Positions 35,867-44,661 of a stretch of DNA of 64,000 nucleotides are shown here, piece by piece. Origin of the DNA: Nocardia altamirensis NBRC 108246 (lineage in GTDB: Bacteria > Actinomycetota > Actinomycetes > Mycobacteriales > Mycobacteriaceae); assembly GCF_001612685.1 (NCBI RefSeq), contig NZ_BDAY01000014.1, positions 1 to 64,000 of the forward strand, read 5' to 3'. The notes under the pieces are model-generated. The model was not told the DNA's origin. It did not search any database and worked only from the letters and a program-made list of their open reading frames with translations. How positions within the stretch are numbered: the first letter of the stretch is position 1; each line of letters starts with the position of its first letter. A program made the translations under genes and the position numbers.

Positions 35867-36847
35867 ATGCCGCTAGTCGGATGCAAACCCGTGCGAGCTC
35901 TTGCCGCCCTTGCCGCCACCGCGGTGCTCGGCGTCGCTCTTCCGCAGTCCGCGCAGGCCGCCCCTGCCCCGGCTGCGCCAGGGCTGAAGGTGTTGACGTA
36001 CAACGTCTTCCTGTTCAGCACGACCCTGTACCCGAATTGGGGGCAGGCGCACCGCGCCAAGGCCATCGTGGCGGCCGACTTCTTCCAGGGCAACGATGTC
36101 GTCGTGCTGCAGGAGGCGCTCGACAACGACACCTCGAACTCGCTGAAAGCCGATGCGGCACGGCAGTATCCGCACCAGACGCCGGTCGTCGGGCGCAGCA
36201 AGGACGGCTGGGACGCCACCGGTGGCAAGTGGTCCGACAACACCGCGGAGGACGGCGGCGTCACCGTGCTCAGCAAGTGGCCGATCGTGCGCAAGGAACA
36301 GATCCTCTTCAACAACGGCTGTGGCGCGGATTGGTTGGCCAACAAGGGCTTTGCCTACGTGGTGCTGAACGTCAACGGCGCCAAGGTGCACGTCGTCGGC
36401 ACGCACGCGCAGTCCACCGACAGCCGGTGCCGCGCGGGCGAGGCCGTGTCGGACCGCGCCAAGCAGTTCCGCCAGATCGCGGAGTTCTTGGACGCCAAGA
36501 AGATCCCCGCGGCCGAGCAGGTCATGGTGGTCGGCGATCTGAACGTCGACTCGCACAGCGCGGAATACCCGACGATGCTGGAGAACGCCGGCCTGGAGCC
36601 CGCCAACCAGCGCACCGGTCACCCGTACTCCTTCGACACGAAGGAGAACTCCATCGCCGCGTACCGCTACCCGGACGACGCCCGCGAGGACCTCGACTAC
36701 GTCCTGCACCGCAAGGGGCATGCGCGCCCTGCGAACTGGCAGAACCGGGTGATCAAGGAAAAGTCCGCCCCGTGGACCGTCACCAGCTGGGGCAAGGACT
36801 ACACCTACACCAACCTCTCCGACCACTACCCGGTGGTCTCCGGCTGA
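35867..36847 (+). CDS. Secreted sphingomyelinase C (neutral, Bacillus type)
   Basis: Exported sphingomyelin phosphodiesterase of 326 aa, from the exonuclease-endonuclease-phosphatase superfamily. It should split sphingomyelin into ceramide and phosphocholine. The signal peptide ends near AQA-AP at residue 32. The sequence follows the Bacillus cereus enzyme along its length: LTYNVFLFSTTLYPNWGQ, the Mg-binding Glu83 in VVLQEALDN, DGGVTVLSKWPI, the NNGCG..NKGFAYV segment, His180 in GTHAQS, Asp224 and Asn226 in GDLNVD, and the catalytic His320 in SDHYPV. A strong AAGGAG precedes ATG 35867. It is a candidate membrane-damaging virulence factor. Confidence 0.93.
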   Translation: MPLVGCKPVRALAALAATAVLGVALPQSAQAAPAPAAPGLKVLTYNVFLFSTTLYPNWGQAHRAKAIVAADFFQGNDVVVLQEALDNDTSNSLKADAARQYPHQTPVVGRSKDGWDATGGKWSDNTAEDGGVTVLSKWPIVRKEQILFNNGCGADWLANKGFAYVVLNVNGAKVHVVGTHAQSTDSRCRAGEAVSDRAKQFRQIAEFLDAKKIPAAEQVMVVGDLNVDSHSAEYPTMLENAGLEPANQRTGHPYSFDTKENSIAAYRYPDDAREDLDYVLHRKGHARPANWQNRVIKEKSAPWTVTSWGKDYTYTNLSDHYPVVSG

Positions 36848-36866
36848 TCCGACGCCATTGACCACA

Positions 36867-36896
36867 GCACCTGCGCCGCCGCCACGGCGCAGGTGC
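36867..36896 (+). terminator. Terminator after the sphingomyelinase gene
   Basis: GCACCTGCGCC at 36867-36877 pairs perfectly with 36886-36896 around an 8-nt loop, 20 bp after the stop. Confidence 0.78.
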
Positions 36897-36997
36897 CGTG
36901 ACGGCGGTTGTTAACACTTACCCCCATGCCGGACGATTGCTGTACTACAAGTGGCGAGGAATCAATCGTCGTCACGGGCCACGGCGGAGGAATGCCG

Positions 36998-39529
36998 GTG
37001 AGCAGCAGCGTGCAGCCAGGGGCAACATTCGCCGGCTACGCGATAGAGAGACTGATCGGTCGCGGTGGTGCCGGAAGCGTCTATCTAGCACAGCATCCGA
37101 GGCTGCCGAGGAAGATCGCGCTCAAAGTGTTGAGCGACATGTTCGGCGGTGACGCCGACAGCCGCGTTCGTTTCGAGCGCGAGGCCGACACTGCCGCCCG
37201 GCTCGAGCACCCGAACATCGTCTCCATTCTCGATCGCGGTCACACCGACGGCCTGAGCTGGATAGCGATGCAGTTCATCGACGGCACCGATGCGCTCGCC
37301 GCGCTCCGGGACGGGCCGATCGCGGCCCCGAGGGCCGTCCGGATCACCCGGGAGATCGCGAAGGCGTTGGACCATGCGCACGAGCGTGGCATTCTGCACC
37401 GCGATATCAAGCCGTCGAACATCTTGCTCGAACGGCCGACGTCAGACGAACCCGAACGCGTGTTCCTCGCGGATTTCGGCATCGCGAAGCTGTCCGAGGG
37501 TCCCCGCGAACTGACTCAGGAAGGCGAGATCGTCGGCAGCCTCAGCTACGCGGCGCCCGAGCAGTTGGAAGGAACCGAACTCGATCGGCGCGTCGATGTC
37601 TACGCGCTCGGCTGCGCGCTGTTCCACATGTTGACCGGTGTAGTCCCGTACAACTACCGCACTCCCGGTGCCCTGATCCGCGCACACCTACTCGGCGGGG
37701 TCCCGCGACTGGGCGAGCATCCCTTTGGGGGCCAAGGACTCCAGGCGTTCGACGCGGTCATTGCACGAGCCCTGGCGAAGAACAGAGACGACCGATTCCC
37801 CACGTGCGGTGAGCTTGCCGCTGCCGCGGAGGCGGCGCTGGATCAGGCCTTGCCTGAGCTGCCGACGATGGCCGGGATTACGCTCGAGAGATCCATTCCG
37901 ACGGCTTCCCCACCGATCGACGACAGTCCCACGTTCGTGCCAGGTCAGTCTCAGTGGCCGACAGTTCAACCATTGGGAACAAGCACCTCGGCAGATCTCG
38001 CCGGACAGGTGATCGGGGGCCGCTATCACCTGCTCGAGCACATGGCGCGTGGCTTGTCCGGCGATCTGTACAAAGCCTATGACGACATTCTGGGTGAGTT
38101 GGTTGCCGTCAAACTCGTGCAGGCCGTCGACGCGGACACGAAGAAGCGTCTGCAACGCGGCGGACGCGTGTGGTTGAAGCTGACGCCACATCCCAATGTC
38201 GTCGAAGTCATGGATGTGCAGAACCGTCTCGGTAGCGATCCGCCCTACATCGTCAGCAAGATCGTCGACGGCATCGATCTCGCCGAGCTGGCCAAGAACC
38301 GGGACCTGCGCCTCGACGAGTCCGTGTGGATCGTGATCCAGGTCTGCGCGGCGCTCAAACACATCCACGAGAGCGGCATCGTCCATCGGGAGATCAAGCC
38401 GAGCAATATTCTGGTCGCAGGCAAGAATCTGCTTGTCACCGTGCTGGATTCGGGCATTGCCCGACACGAGAATCCGGCGGTCGACTCGTTCACGAAGACC
38501 GGCATATTCGTCGGCGACCTTGCCTACGCGGCGCCGGAGCAAATGCAGGAGGGCCGCCAGGTCGGTCGACGCGCCGACATCTATGCGGTGGTTGCCGTGC
38601 TCTACGAACTCGTGACCGGAACGCGGTTGCCCTTCCCGGTCCCGACCGGGTGGGAACCGGACCAGCGTTTGCTCACTGAGCTGCCCGATCGGTTGCGCTC
38701 AGCGCTGACTCGTGGTCTGTGCCAGGATCCGAAGGGCCGGTTCACCAGTGTCGACGAACTGCACGACTGCCTTGCGCCCTTGTCGAAACGCGCACCGCAG
38801 CTGCTGGTGCGCGGCCCCGCAGTCGTTGCCCTGCACGGGATTCGGACGCACGCGGCATGGCAGCGGTCGTTGACGGAGGTGGCAGGCCGCGCCGGCATCG
38901 GCACCCATGTGGATCTGTGGAACTTCGGCTATTTCTCGATTCTGCGATTTCTGATGCCGTGGGCCCGCCTTGCCAAGGTCCGCTGGTTCAGAGAGATCTA
39001 TCAGCGGGAATTCGGCAACACCGCAACGGCCGCACACGAGATGCCGTCGATCGTCGCACACAGCTTCGGCACCTACATCCTCGGCAACGCGTTGATCCGC
39101 TATCCGTACTTGCGTTTTCGCAAGGTGCTGCTCTGCGGGTCCATCCTGCCGACGAACTTTCCCTGGGATCTCCTCATCGAACGCGGGCAAGTGCAGGCGG
39201 TGCGCAACGAATACGGCAGTGAAGATGTGTGGACCAGGGCGGTCAGCTGGTTCGTCTCCGGCACCGGGCCGTCGGGGCTTGCCGGGTTCACGGCGAACAA
39301 CGCACGACTTCAGCAAGAGAAGTTCACGTTCGCGCACAGCGAGTACTTCGAACGCGGACACATGATCAGCAGGTGGTTGCCGTTCCTGACCGCGCACGTC
39401 GAAGAGCGGCCGATGCAGGAGACCGCGGCTCCGCCGCCACCGGCAGGCAACCGGCCGTGGGGGTTGTACATCGCCTACGCGGTGCTGGTCGGCTGTTGCG
39501 CGCTGGTGATCGCCGCCTTCGCCGTTTAG
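36998..39529 (+). CDS. Ser/Thr kinase - kinase-like - alpha/beta-hydrolase-like fusion with C-terminal membrane anchor
   Basis: An 843-aa multidomain protein. Domain 1 (about residues 14-270) is a complete Hanks-type kinase: glycine loop GRGGAG at 21-26, Lys43, Glu62, HRD at 134-136, DFG at 159-161. Domain 2 (about 338-605) has the kinase fold and a VAVK lysine but reads HRE (463-465) and DSG (484-486) where HRD and DFG are expected, so it is probably a pseudokinase. Domain 3 (about 608-800) resembles an alpha/beta-hydrolase: VALHGIRTHAAWQ, nucleophile-elbow-like AHSFG with Ser689, and a late His788. A membrane helix ends the chain (822-843). The GTG at 36998 is chosen because GGAGG stands seven bases before it; the ATG at 36992 is too close. 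Substrate and trigger are unknown. Confidence 0.88.
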   Translation: MSSSVQPGATFAGYAIERLIGRGGAGSVYLAQHPRLPRKIALKVLSDMFGGDADSRVRFEREADTAARLEHPNIVSILDRGHTDGLSWIAMQFIDGTDALAALRDGPIAAPRAVRITREIAKALDHAHERGILHRDIKPSNILLERPTSDEPERVFLADFGIAKLSEGPRELTQEGEIVGSLSYAAPEQLEGTELDRRVDVYALGCALFHMLTGVVPYNYRTPGALIRAHLLGGVPRLGEHPFGGQGLQAFDAVIARALAKNRDDRFPTCGELAAAAEAALDQALPELPTMAGITLERSIPTASPPIDDSPTFVPGQSQWPTVQPLGTSTSADLAGQVIGGRYHLLEHMARGLSGDLYKAYDDILGELVAVKLVQAVDADTKKRLQRGGRVWLKLTPHPNVVEVMDVQNRLGSDPPYIVSKIVDGIDLAELAKNRDLRLDESVWIVIQVCAALKHIHESGIVHREIKPSNILVAGKNLLVTVLDSGIARHENPAVDSFTKTGIFVGDLAYAAPEQMQEGRQVGRRADIYAVVAVLYELVTGTRLPFPVPTGWEPDQRLLTELPDRLRSALTRGLCQDPKGRFTSVDELHDCLAPLSKRAPQLLVRGPAVVALHGIRTHAAWQRSLTEVAGRAGIGTHVDLWNFGYFSILRFLMPWARLAKVRWFREIYQREFGNTATAAHEMPSIVAHSFGTYILGNALIRYPYLRFRKVLLCGSILPTNFPWDLLIERGQVQAVRNEYGSEDVWTRAVSWFVSGTGPSGLAGFTANNARLQQEKFTFAHSEYFERGHMISRWLPFLTAHVEERPMQETAAPPPPAGNRPWGLYIAYAVLVGCCALVIAAFAV

Positions 39530-39567
39530 CGCAGCGCCCGTCGCCTGGCTACTCGCTAGCATGAGGT

Positions 39568-40311
39568 GTGCGAACGGACGGTGGCTACATCCGCGAGGTG
39601 CTGCTCGGGGCGGGGGAGCGGCCGGATGAGTATCCGTTCACCCTGCCCGTGGTCGAGCAGCTGGCGCGGGTGGGCGGGTTGACGTTGGCGCCGGGGGTGA
39701 CGTTCCTGGTCGGCGAGAACGGCAGCGGGAAATCGACGCTGGTCGAGGCGATGGCGGTGGCGGCGGGGATGAATCCGGAAGGGGGGAGCCAGCACTATCG
39801 GTTCGCGACGCGCGCGAGTGAGTCCTCGCTCGGCGCCCACCTGGTGCTGAAGTGGGGCATCACCAAGCCGCGGAGCCGGTTCTTTCTGCGGGCCGAGTCG
39901 TACTACAACGTGGCCACCGAAACCGAGGCGCTCGGGCCCGAGCAGCTTGCGGTGTTCGACGGGGTGTCGCCGCATGAGCGTTCGCACGGTGAATCGTTCG
40001 TCGACCTGATGCGCGTGCGGTTCTTCCCCGGTGGGCTGTATCTGCTCGACGAGCCGGAGGCGGCGTTGTCGGTGCGCGGCTGCATGGCCGTGCTCGCTCG
40101 ATTAGCGGAACTGGTCGAGCAGCGGTGTCAGATCGTGGTGGCGACGCACTCGCCGATCCTGCTCGCGTTGCCGGGGGCGACGATCTACGAAATCGCCGAG
40201 GACGGCGCGATCGTGGCGGTCGACTACGACGAGGCGCTCCCGGTGCGGTTGACCAGAGACTTTCTCGCCGAACCGGATCGGTATCTCCGGCACCTGTTCG
40301 ACGACGAGTGA
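39568..40311 (+). CDS. Small ABC-type AAA ATPase
   Basis: Predicted ATPase of 247 aa with an SMC/ABC-type nucleotide site. The Walker A motif is GENGSGKST (about residues 49-57), Walker B is LYLLDEPEAALS, followed by a His switch in VATHSPILL. No coiled coil, nuclease or membrane domain is attached. Proteins of this kind, often named AAA family ATPase, are of unknown role, some in DNA repair or defence. It begins 38 bp after the kinase-hydrolase gene in the same direction. TAGCAT lies just upstream and could start a nearly leaderless transcript of its own, so co-transcription is not certain. It converges with the methyltransferase, 3 bp apart. Confidence 0.88.
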   Translation: MRTDGGYIREVLLGAGERPDEYPFTLPVVEQLARVGGLTLAPGVTFLVGENGSGKSTLVEAMAVAAGMNPEGGSQHYRFATRASESSLGAHLVLKWGITKPRSRFFLRAESYYNVATETEALGPEQLAVFDGVSPHERSHGESFVDLMRVRFFPGGLYLLDEPEAALSVRGCMAVLARLAELVEQRCQIVVATHSPILLALPGATIYEIAEDGAIVAVDYDEALPVRLTRDFLAEPDRYLRHLFDDE

Positions 40312-40314
40312 GCG

Positions 40315-41064
40315 TCAGGTGTCGTGTCGCAGGACGACACGGTATTCCCATGCGTCCCAGAGGGGATGGGCGGCGGGGTTGCGGTGGTCGGTCCGAATTT
40401 CCTTGCCGTCGAGTTCCATTCGTTCGACGGTGAGTCCGGTGCCTTCGAGCAGCAGCAGGAGATCGGCGGGGGTGTAGCAGCGGCCGGACTGGTCGATGGC
40501 CCGTGCTTCGTCGCCGACCGGCCACCAGCGGTCGTTGAACCGATTCGCCACGGGGTCATAGTCGTTCGAGTTCGCGAGGTCGATGACGTAGCGGTCGTAT
40601 TCGAGTTCGCCTGCGATGCGTGCCCACTTCCACGGGCTGAACACATCGAGGATCATCCGGCCGCCCGGTCGCAACCATTCGCGGCTGACCCGGCGCAGCA
40701 GGGTGCGCTGTTCGGCGTCGGTGCCGATGCCGAAGCCGTTCCAGTAGACGACACAGTCGACCTGCTCGTCGAGATCGACTGTGTAGAAATCACCGTGGAC
40801 GATCCGCAGGTTCGCGACCTGCTCGGCGCGGGCGGCGGCGCGCTGCGCGCGGGTCGAGCTGAGCTCGACCGCCACCACGGAGTAGCCGAGGTCGGCCATC
40901 GCGGCGGCGGTGGTGCCGTCGCCTGCACCGAGTTCGAGGATGCGCTGGACGTTCGGACCCGCCAGCCGGGAGATCGATTCGGCGCGTTGGCGGTCCGACT
41001 CCTGGGGTTGCAGTGGTCCCCACCAGTCGGCTGCGGTGTCGAAGAACGGCTTTACCCATTCCAT
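40315..41064 (-). CDS. SAM-dependent methyltransferase
   Basis: Class I methyltransferase of 249 aa. Motif I is ILELGAGDGTTAAAM (about residues 45-59), motif II contains VVAVELSS, and the later LRIVHGDFY and CVVYWNGFG fit the Rossmann-like fold that binds S-adenosylmethionine. The substrate is unknown. The start at 41064 is preferred because CCGGAG lies six bases before it; the open frame extends another 90 codons, but those have no support and the family begins here. It converges with the ATPase gene and is divergent from the next VOC gene. Confidence 0.87.
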   Translation of the reverse strand: MEWVKPFFDTAADWWGPLQPQESDRQRAESISRLAGPNVQRILELGAGDGTTAAAMADLGYSVVAVELSSTRAQRAAARAEQVANLRIVHGDFYTVDLDEQVDCVVYWNGFGIGTDAEQRTLLRRVSREWLRPGGRMILDVFSPWKWARIAGELEYDRYVIDLANSNDYDPVANRFNDRWWPVGDEARAIDQSGRCYTPADLLLLLEGTGLTVERMELDGKEIRTDHRNPAAHPLWDAWEYRVVLRHDT

Positions 41065-41265
41065 GTGTGCACTCCGGACGGTCGTCGGCGAGATGCGTTG
41101 ATCACGAGAAGGATCCTGCCGTAGCCCGGCGGGCGCGGGAAATGATTTTCCGGTCGGTCCGCTCCGAACGCCGCCCTCCTCGACCTCGGCCTGGATCCTC
41201 GTAGTCTTTGGCAGATAACGGTTTTCACCTTCTCGGCGCAACGCCTCCGCAATACTCTGGACGTT

Positions 41266-41278
41266 GTATAGTATTTTC
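41266..41278 (+). promoter_or_regulatory. -10 element of a leaderless promoter
   Basis: TATAGT at 41266-41271 lies seven bases before ATG 41279, so transcription should start at or next to the A of the ATG. No Shine-Dalgarno sequence is present, as expected for a leaderless message. No good -35 element is visible. Confidence 0.6.
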
Positions 41279-41980
41279 ATGCTCCGTGAACGAGCCATCC
41301 CTGGCTTGCCCTGCTCCGATCTCGAGGAACTCCTCACCTTCTACACCGCGCTCGGTTTCGAGGTGACCTATCGCCAGGAGCGCCCGAATCCATGGGCCTC
41401 CGTCTGCCGAGGCGGCATTGATCTGCACTTCTTCGGCATGCCAGCGTTCGACCCCGCCAACTCCTATGGCACCTGCGTGGTGTTGGTTCCGGATACGATC
41501 GCGCTCCACGCGGCCTTCGCGGCCGGGTTGCGTGCCGGGTACGGAAAGGTGCCGGTGTCCGGGATTCCGCGAATGACTCGGCCGCGCAAGAAGTCTGGTG
41601 CCGGTGGTGGATTCACCGTTGTCGATCCGGGTGGGAACTGGATACGCATCAGTTCGTTCGGCGATGACGAACCGGCGCCGGTGGGCAGGCTGGCGCGCGT
41701 GGTGGCCACTGCCGCCAGGCAGGGTGACTCGCACGGTGATGAGGCCAGGGCGATCAGCGTGCTCGAGAACGGCCTCCTTCGCCATGCCGACGCACCACCG
41801 GTCGAGCAGCTTCCTGCGCTGGTCTATCTGGCCGAACTGCGTCAGCGCACCGGCGATCGCGCGGGCGCTGTCGAACTGATCGGTCAACTGCGCGGGATCG
41901 AACTGTCCAGTGCCGAGCGAGAACTCGTCGCCACCGAGCTCGCGACCATTGCCGAGATCGCCGCCGACCTCGGTATCTGA
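41279..41980 (+). CDS. VOC-family protein (bleomycin-resistance type) with helical C-terminal extension
   Basis: Protein of 233 aa in two parts. Residues 1-125 are a glyoxalase/bleomycin-resistance fold (AIPGLPCSDLEELLTFYTALGFEV, then GIDLHFFGM, and FTVVDPGGNWIRI at the end), the type that sequesters an antibiotic or binds a metabolite. Residues 135-233 form an alpha-helical extension with TPR-like helix pairs (LPALVYLAELRQRTGDRAGAVELIGQLRG). This extension is not part of the usual 120-aa family and may bind a partner. The start is fixed by the leaderless promoter. The drug specificity, if any, is unknown. Confidence 0.85.
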   Translation: MLRERAIPGLPCSDLEELLTFYTALGFEVTYRQERPNPWASVCRGGIDLHFFGMPAFDPANSYGTCVVLVPDTIALHAAFAAGLRAGYGKVPVSGIPRMTRPRKKSGAGGGFTVVDPGGNWIRISSFGDDEPAPVGRLARVVATAARQGDSHGDEARAISVLENGLLRHADAPPVEQLPALVYLAELRQRTGDRAGAVELIGQLRGIELSSAERELVATELATIAEIAADLGI

Positions 41981-42198
41981 TCCCGAATCGGTTGGGTCGG
42001 CGACCGCTGCCGCCCGCGCCGTCGGCCCGAACGTTCGTAGTCCCCTGGCGAGCAGGGGGCGTCGATTTGTCGGAAAGCAGGTCTGGGCGGCGGCGTGAAA
42101 AGTATTGTGGGAGTGTCGATCACGTCGCCAGGAAACAAACCGGGGCGACGGATTTCTCCGAGCAACGTCGCCACCGTGCCGCCGCGTAAGGAACTGCC

Positions 42199-43473
42199 AT
42201 GGACGACGATCTGACATTCGATGGACCGGACGCGCCCGAGGGTGACGCCTTTTTCGATCCGCCCGAGGATCTCTCCGGTGGCGCGGTCGGTGACGCGATC
42301 TATCTTCGGCCGCTGGACAATCCGGAAGCCGAGCTGACGCACGGGCGGAACTGGCTGGTGCTGTATCGGTCGAACAGTGTCGACGGCGAGGTCATCGCGG
42401 TCTCGGGAATCATTGCGCTGCCCCATGATCGGCCGACCGACCCGGCGGGCTATCCACTGGTGACTTGGGCGCACGGCACCGTCGGCGTCTGTCATCTGTG
42501 CGCGCCGTCCCGCGACACCGTCGATCGCGGTGCGCACTTGATGAACAAGTATCCCCAGCCGCTGCTCAACCACTTCCTCGATCAGGGCTGGGCCGTGGCG
42601 ATGACCGACTACGAGGGTCTCGGTGTCACCGGACGGCGCCACCCGTACCTGCTCGGTCGATCCGAGGCGTACGGCGTGCTGGATATCGTCGAGACCACCC
42701 GCAGGCTCTTCCCCGAGGTGATCTCGCCGAAGTTCGCGATCGTCGGGCATTCTCAGGGCGGGCAGGCAGCGCTGTTCTCTGCACACCACGCCAAGGATCG
42801 GGTCGAAGGGCTCGTCGGAGTGGCCGCGGTGGCACCGGCCAACCATCCCAAAGCCATTGTCCGCGCGGGTGCTTTGGTGCCGACGTTCGGGGATGGTGGA
42901 TTCGCCTTCACCCCATTGTTCCTGTCCGGTGCGATCATCGGCGACACCACGATCGGCGTGGACAACGTCTTGTCGAACAAGGCGCGCGGTGTCTGGCCCG
43001 ATGTTCTGAGCATGTGCCGGGCCGATCTGAGCAAGGACGAATCATGGGGCGGCGTACGGGGAATCGAGCAATTTCGCAAAACCCTGCCGGGCGCGCAACC
43101 CGCCTATTCCTTCCCCGGCAACCCGAACGACGATCAGCAGCGCTTCGTCGACCAGTTGGAGCTGATGAATCCCAACGTCGAAATCGACGTGCCTATCCGC
43201 ATTTCGCAGTCCGCCGACGATGTCCGGGTCAAGGCCGAAACCACCGAGGTCGACCTGCTCGGGATAAAGATCATCATCCCCGGCGTCGATGTGTTGGCCA
43301 ACGAAGAACTGGTGGCGACGAACACAGACAACAAGCCCCTCTACGTGCGCTATCCGAAGGGCGATGTCCAGATCCCGAACCCCGACCCCGGCGATCTCGG
43401 CGCCCACTTCGCCACCCTCACCCACGACCGCGACGACCTCACGGGTTGGGTCGGCGACCGCTTCCGCGACTGA
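42199..43473 (+). CDS. Lipase of the secretory-lipase (LIP) family
   Basis: Alpha/beta-hydrolase of 424 aa resembling the secretory lipase family. VTWAHGTVGVCHLCAPS provides the oxyanion region, and the nucleophile serine is in VGHSQGGQAALF. The characteristic AVAMTDYEGLGVTGRRHPYL segment is present. Unlike its relatives it has no signal peptide; it begins with an acidic 25-residue segment, so it may act inside the cell or be exported by another route. AAGGAA lies 5-6 bases before ATG 42199. The insertion at residues 335-370 is uncommon for the family and hydrophobic. Confidence 0.85.
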   Translation: MDDDLTFDGPDAPEGDAFFDPPEDLSGGAVGDAIYLRPLDNPEAELTHGRNWLVLYRSNSVDGEVIAVSGIIALPHDRPTDPAGYPLVTWAHGTVGVCHLCAPSRDTVDRGAHLMNKYPQPLLNHFLDQGWAVAMTDYEGLGVTGRRHPYLLGRSEAYGVLDIVETTRRLFPEVISPKFAIVGHSQGGQAALFSAHHAKDRVEGLVGVAAVAPANHPKAIVRAGALVPTFGDGGFAFTPLFLSGAIIGDTTIGVDNVLSNKARGVWPDVLSMCRADLSKDESWGGVRGIEQFRKTLPGAQPAYSFPGNPNDDQQRFVDQLELMNPNVEIDVPIRISQSADDVRVKAETTEVDLLGIKIIIPGVDVLANEELVATNTDNKPLYVRYPKGDVQIPNPDPGDLGAHFATLTHDRDDLTGWVGDRFRD

Positions 43474-43662
43474 CGCACCCCGCCATCACGATCGCTCCGG
43501 ACGTGCTGCGGCCCGTGCCGATCCGGGCGCTGACGTGGGTGGCGACGATCGACCATGCCGCATTCGACCTGCCGTGAGCTGTTACGGAAAGTTTGCTGAA
43601 CGGTGTTCAATGCGATGTCTCGATTTGTGGGGTTCGTGTCCTTGTGGACGTTGAGTGGGTCG

Positions 43663-44622
43663 ATGAGACTTGGCGGTATGGAATTGGTTGGCGACGTCGT
43701 CGTTGCGGTGGCGGACGGTGTGATGCTGGTCGATGTCGCCGGGCCGGTGCAGGTGTTCGATTGGGCCGGGCATCGGGTTCGGTTCGCTTCGCCCGATGGG
43801 GAGGCGGTGCGGACGAACGTCGGTGTTCCGCTCGGGGTGAGTTGTGCGATCGGTGATGTGGACGGGGCGGTCGACACGTTGCTGGTGCCGGGGTATCCGC
43901 ACCAGCAGGACGTGTCGGCGGAGTTGGTTGCTGCGGTGCGGACGGTCAGCGTGGGGGCGCGGCGGGTGGCTTCGGTGTGCACCGGCGCAATGGTGCTTGC
44001 CGAGGCCGGGTTGTTGCGCGGACGACGGGCTACTACCCATTGGTTGATGTGTGAGCAACTGGCGCAACGGTTTCCGGACGTTCAGGTGGATGCCGATGCC
44101 ATCTATGTGCGGGACGGGCGGGTGACAACGTCTGCCGGGGTGACCGCGGGCATCGATATGGCATTGGCGCTTGTCGAGGACGATCATGGTGCGGCGGTGG
44201 CGCGTTCCTTGGCGAAAACCCTCGTCGTCTTTCTGCGGCGGCCCGGCGGGCAGTCGCAGTTCAGCGTGCGCGAGAGTGCCGGGTTGGCGCGTAGCGCCGG
44301 GCTGCGGCGAGCGGTGGACGCGGTGGTCACGGACCTGTCGGCCGACCACAGCCTGCCTGCGATGGCGCAGCGCGCCGCGCTGAGCGAGCGCCATTTGAGC
44401 AGGTTGTTCCAGCAGGAGATCGGGATGACGCCCGCGCAGTACGTCAAACAGGTTCGGGTGGAGGCGGCGCAGGCGCTGCTGGAGGCGGGTGACCAGCCGA
44501 TCGCCACGGTCGCACGGCGCAGTGGTTTCGGTTCCGAGGAAACGTTGCGCCGCACCTTCCTCGAAGCGCTCAGCACCACGCCGAGTGATTACCGCAAGCG
44601 GTTTCGCACGGCCGCTCGCTGA
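43663..44622 (+). CDS. GlxA-type regulator (DJ-1/PfpI + AraC helix-turn-helix)
   Basis: Transcription factor of about 319 aa. The N-terminal half is a DJ-1/PfpI-like domain (VVVAVADGVMLVDVAGPVQVF, then VCTGAMVLAEAGLLRGRRATTHW with the nucleophile-elbow cysteine), and the C-terminal half carries the two AraC-type helix-turn-helices (MAQRAALSERHLSRLFQQEIGMTPAQYV, then ATVARRSGFGSEETLRRTF). The start is unclear: ATGs at 43603, 43663 and 43678 are in frame and 43663 follows GAGTGGG. It lies 39 bp upstream of the HD-domain gene, which is the obvious candidate for its target. Confidence 0.9.
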   Translation: MRLGGMELVGDVVVAVADGVMLVDVAGPVQVFDWAGHRVRFASPDGEAVRTNVGVPLGVSCAIGDVDGAVDTLLVPGYPHQQDVSAELVAAVRTVSVGARRVASVCTGAMVLAEAGLLRGRRATTHWLMCEQLAQRFPDVQVDADAIYVRDGRVTTSAGVTAGIDMALALVEDDHGAAVARSLAKTLVVFLRRPGGQSQFSVRESAGLARSAGLRRAVDAVVTDLSADHSLPAMAQRAALSERHLSRLFQQEIGMTPAQYVKQVRVEAAQALLEAGDQPIATVARRSGFGSEETLRRTFLEALSTTPSDYRKRFRTAAR

Positions 44623-44661
44623 ACTATTTCTCGTCGCAAGTCATTAGTTGGGAGTAGAAGC

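Noticed and set aside
42042..42058. Short inverted repeat CCCCTG...CAGGGG after the VOC gene
   Set aside because: The six-pair stem is too short to be called a terminator in DNA of this GC content.
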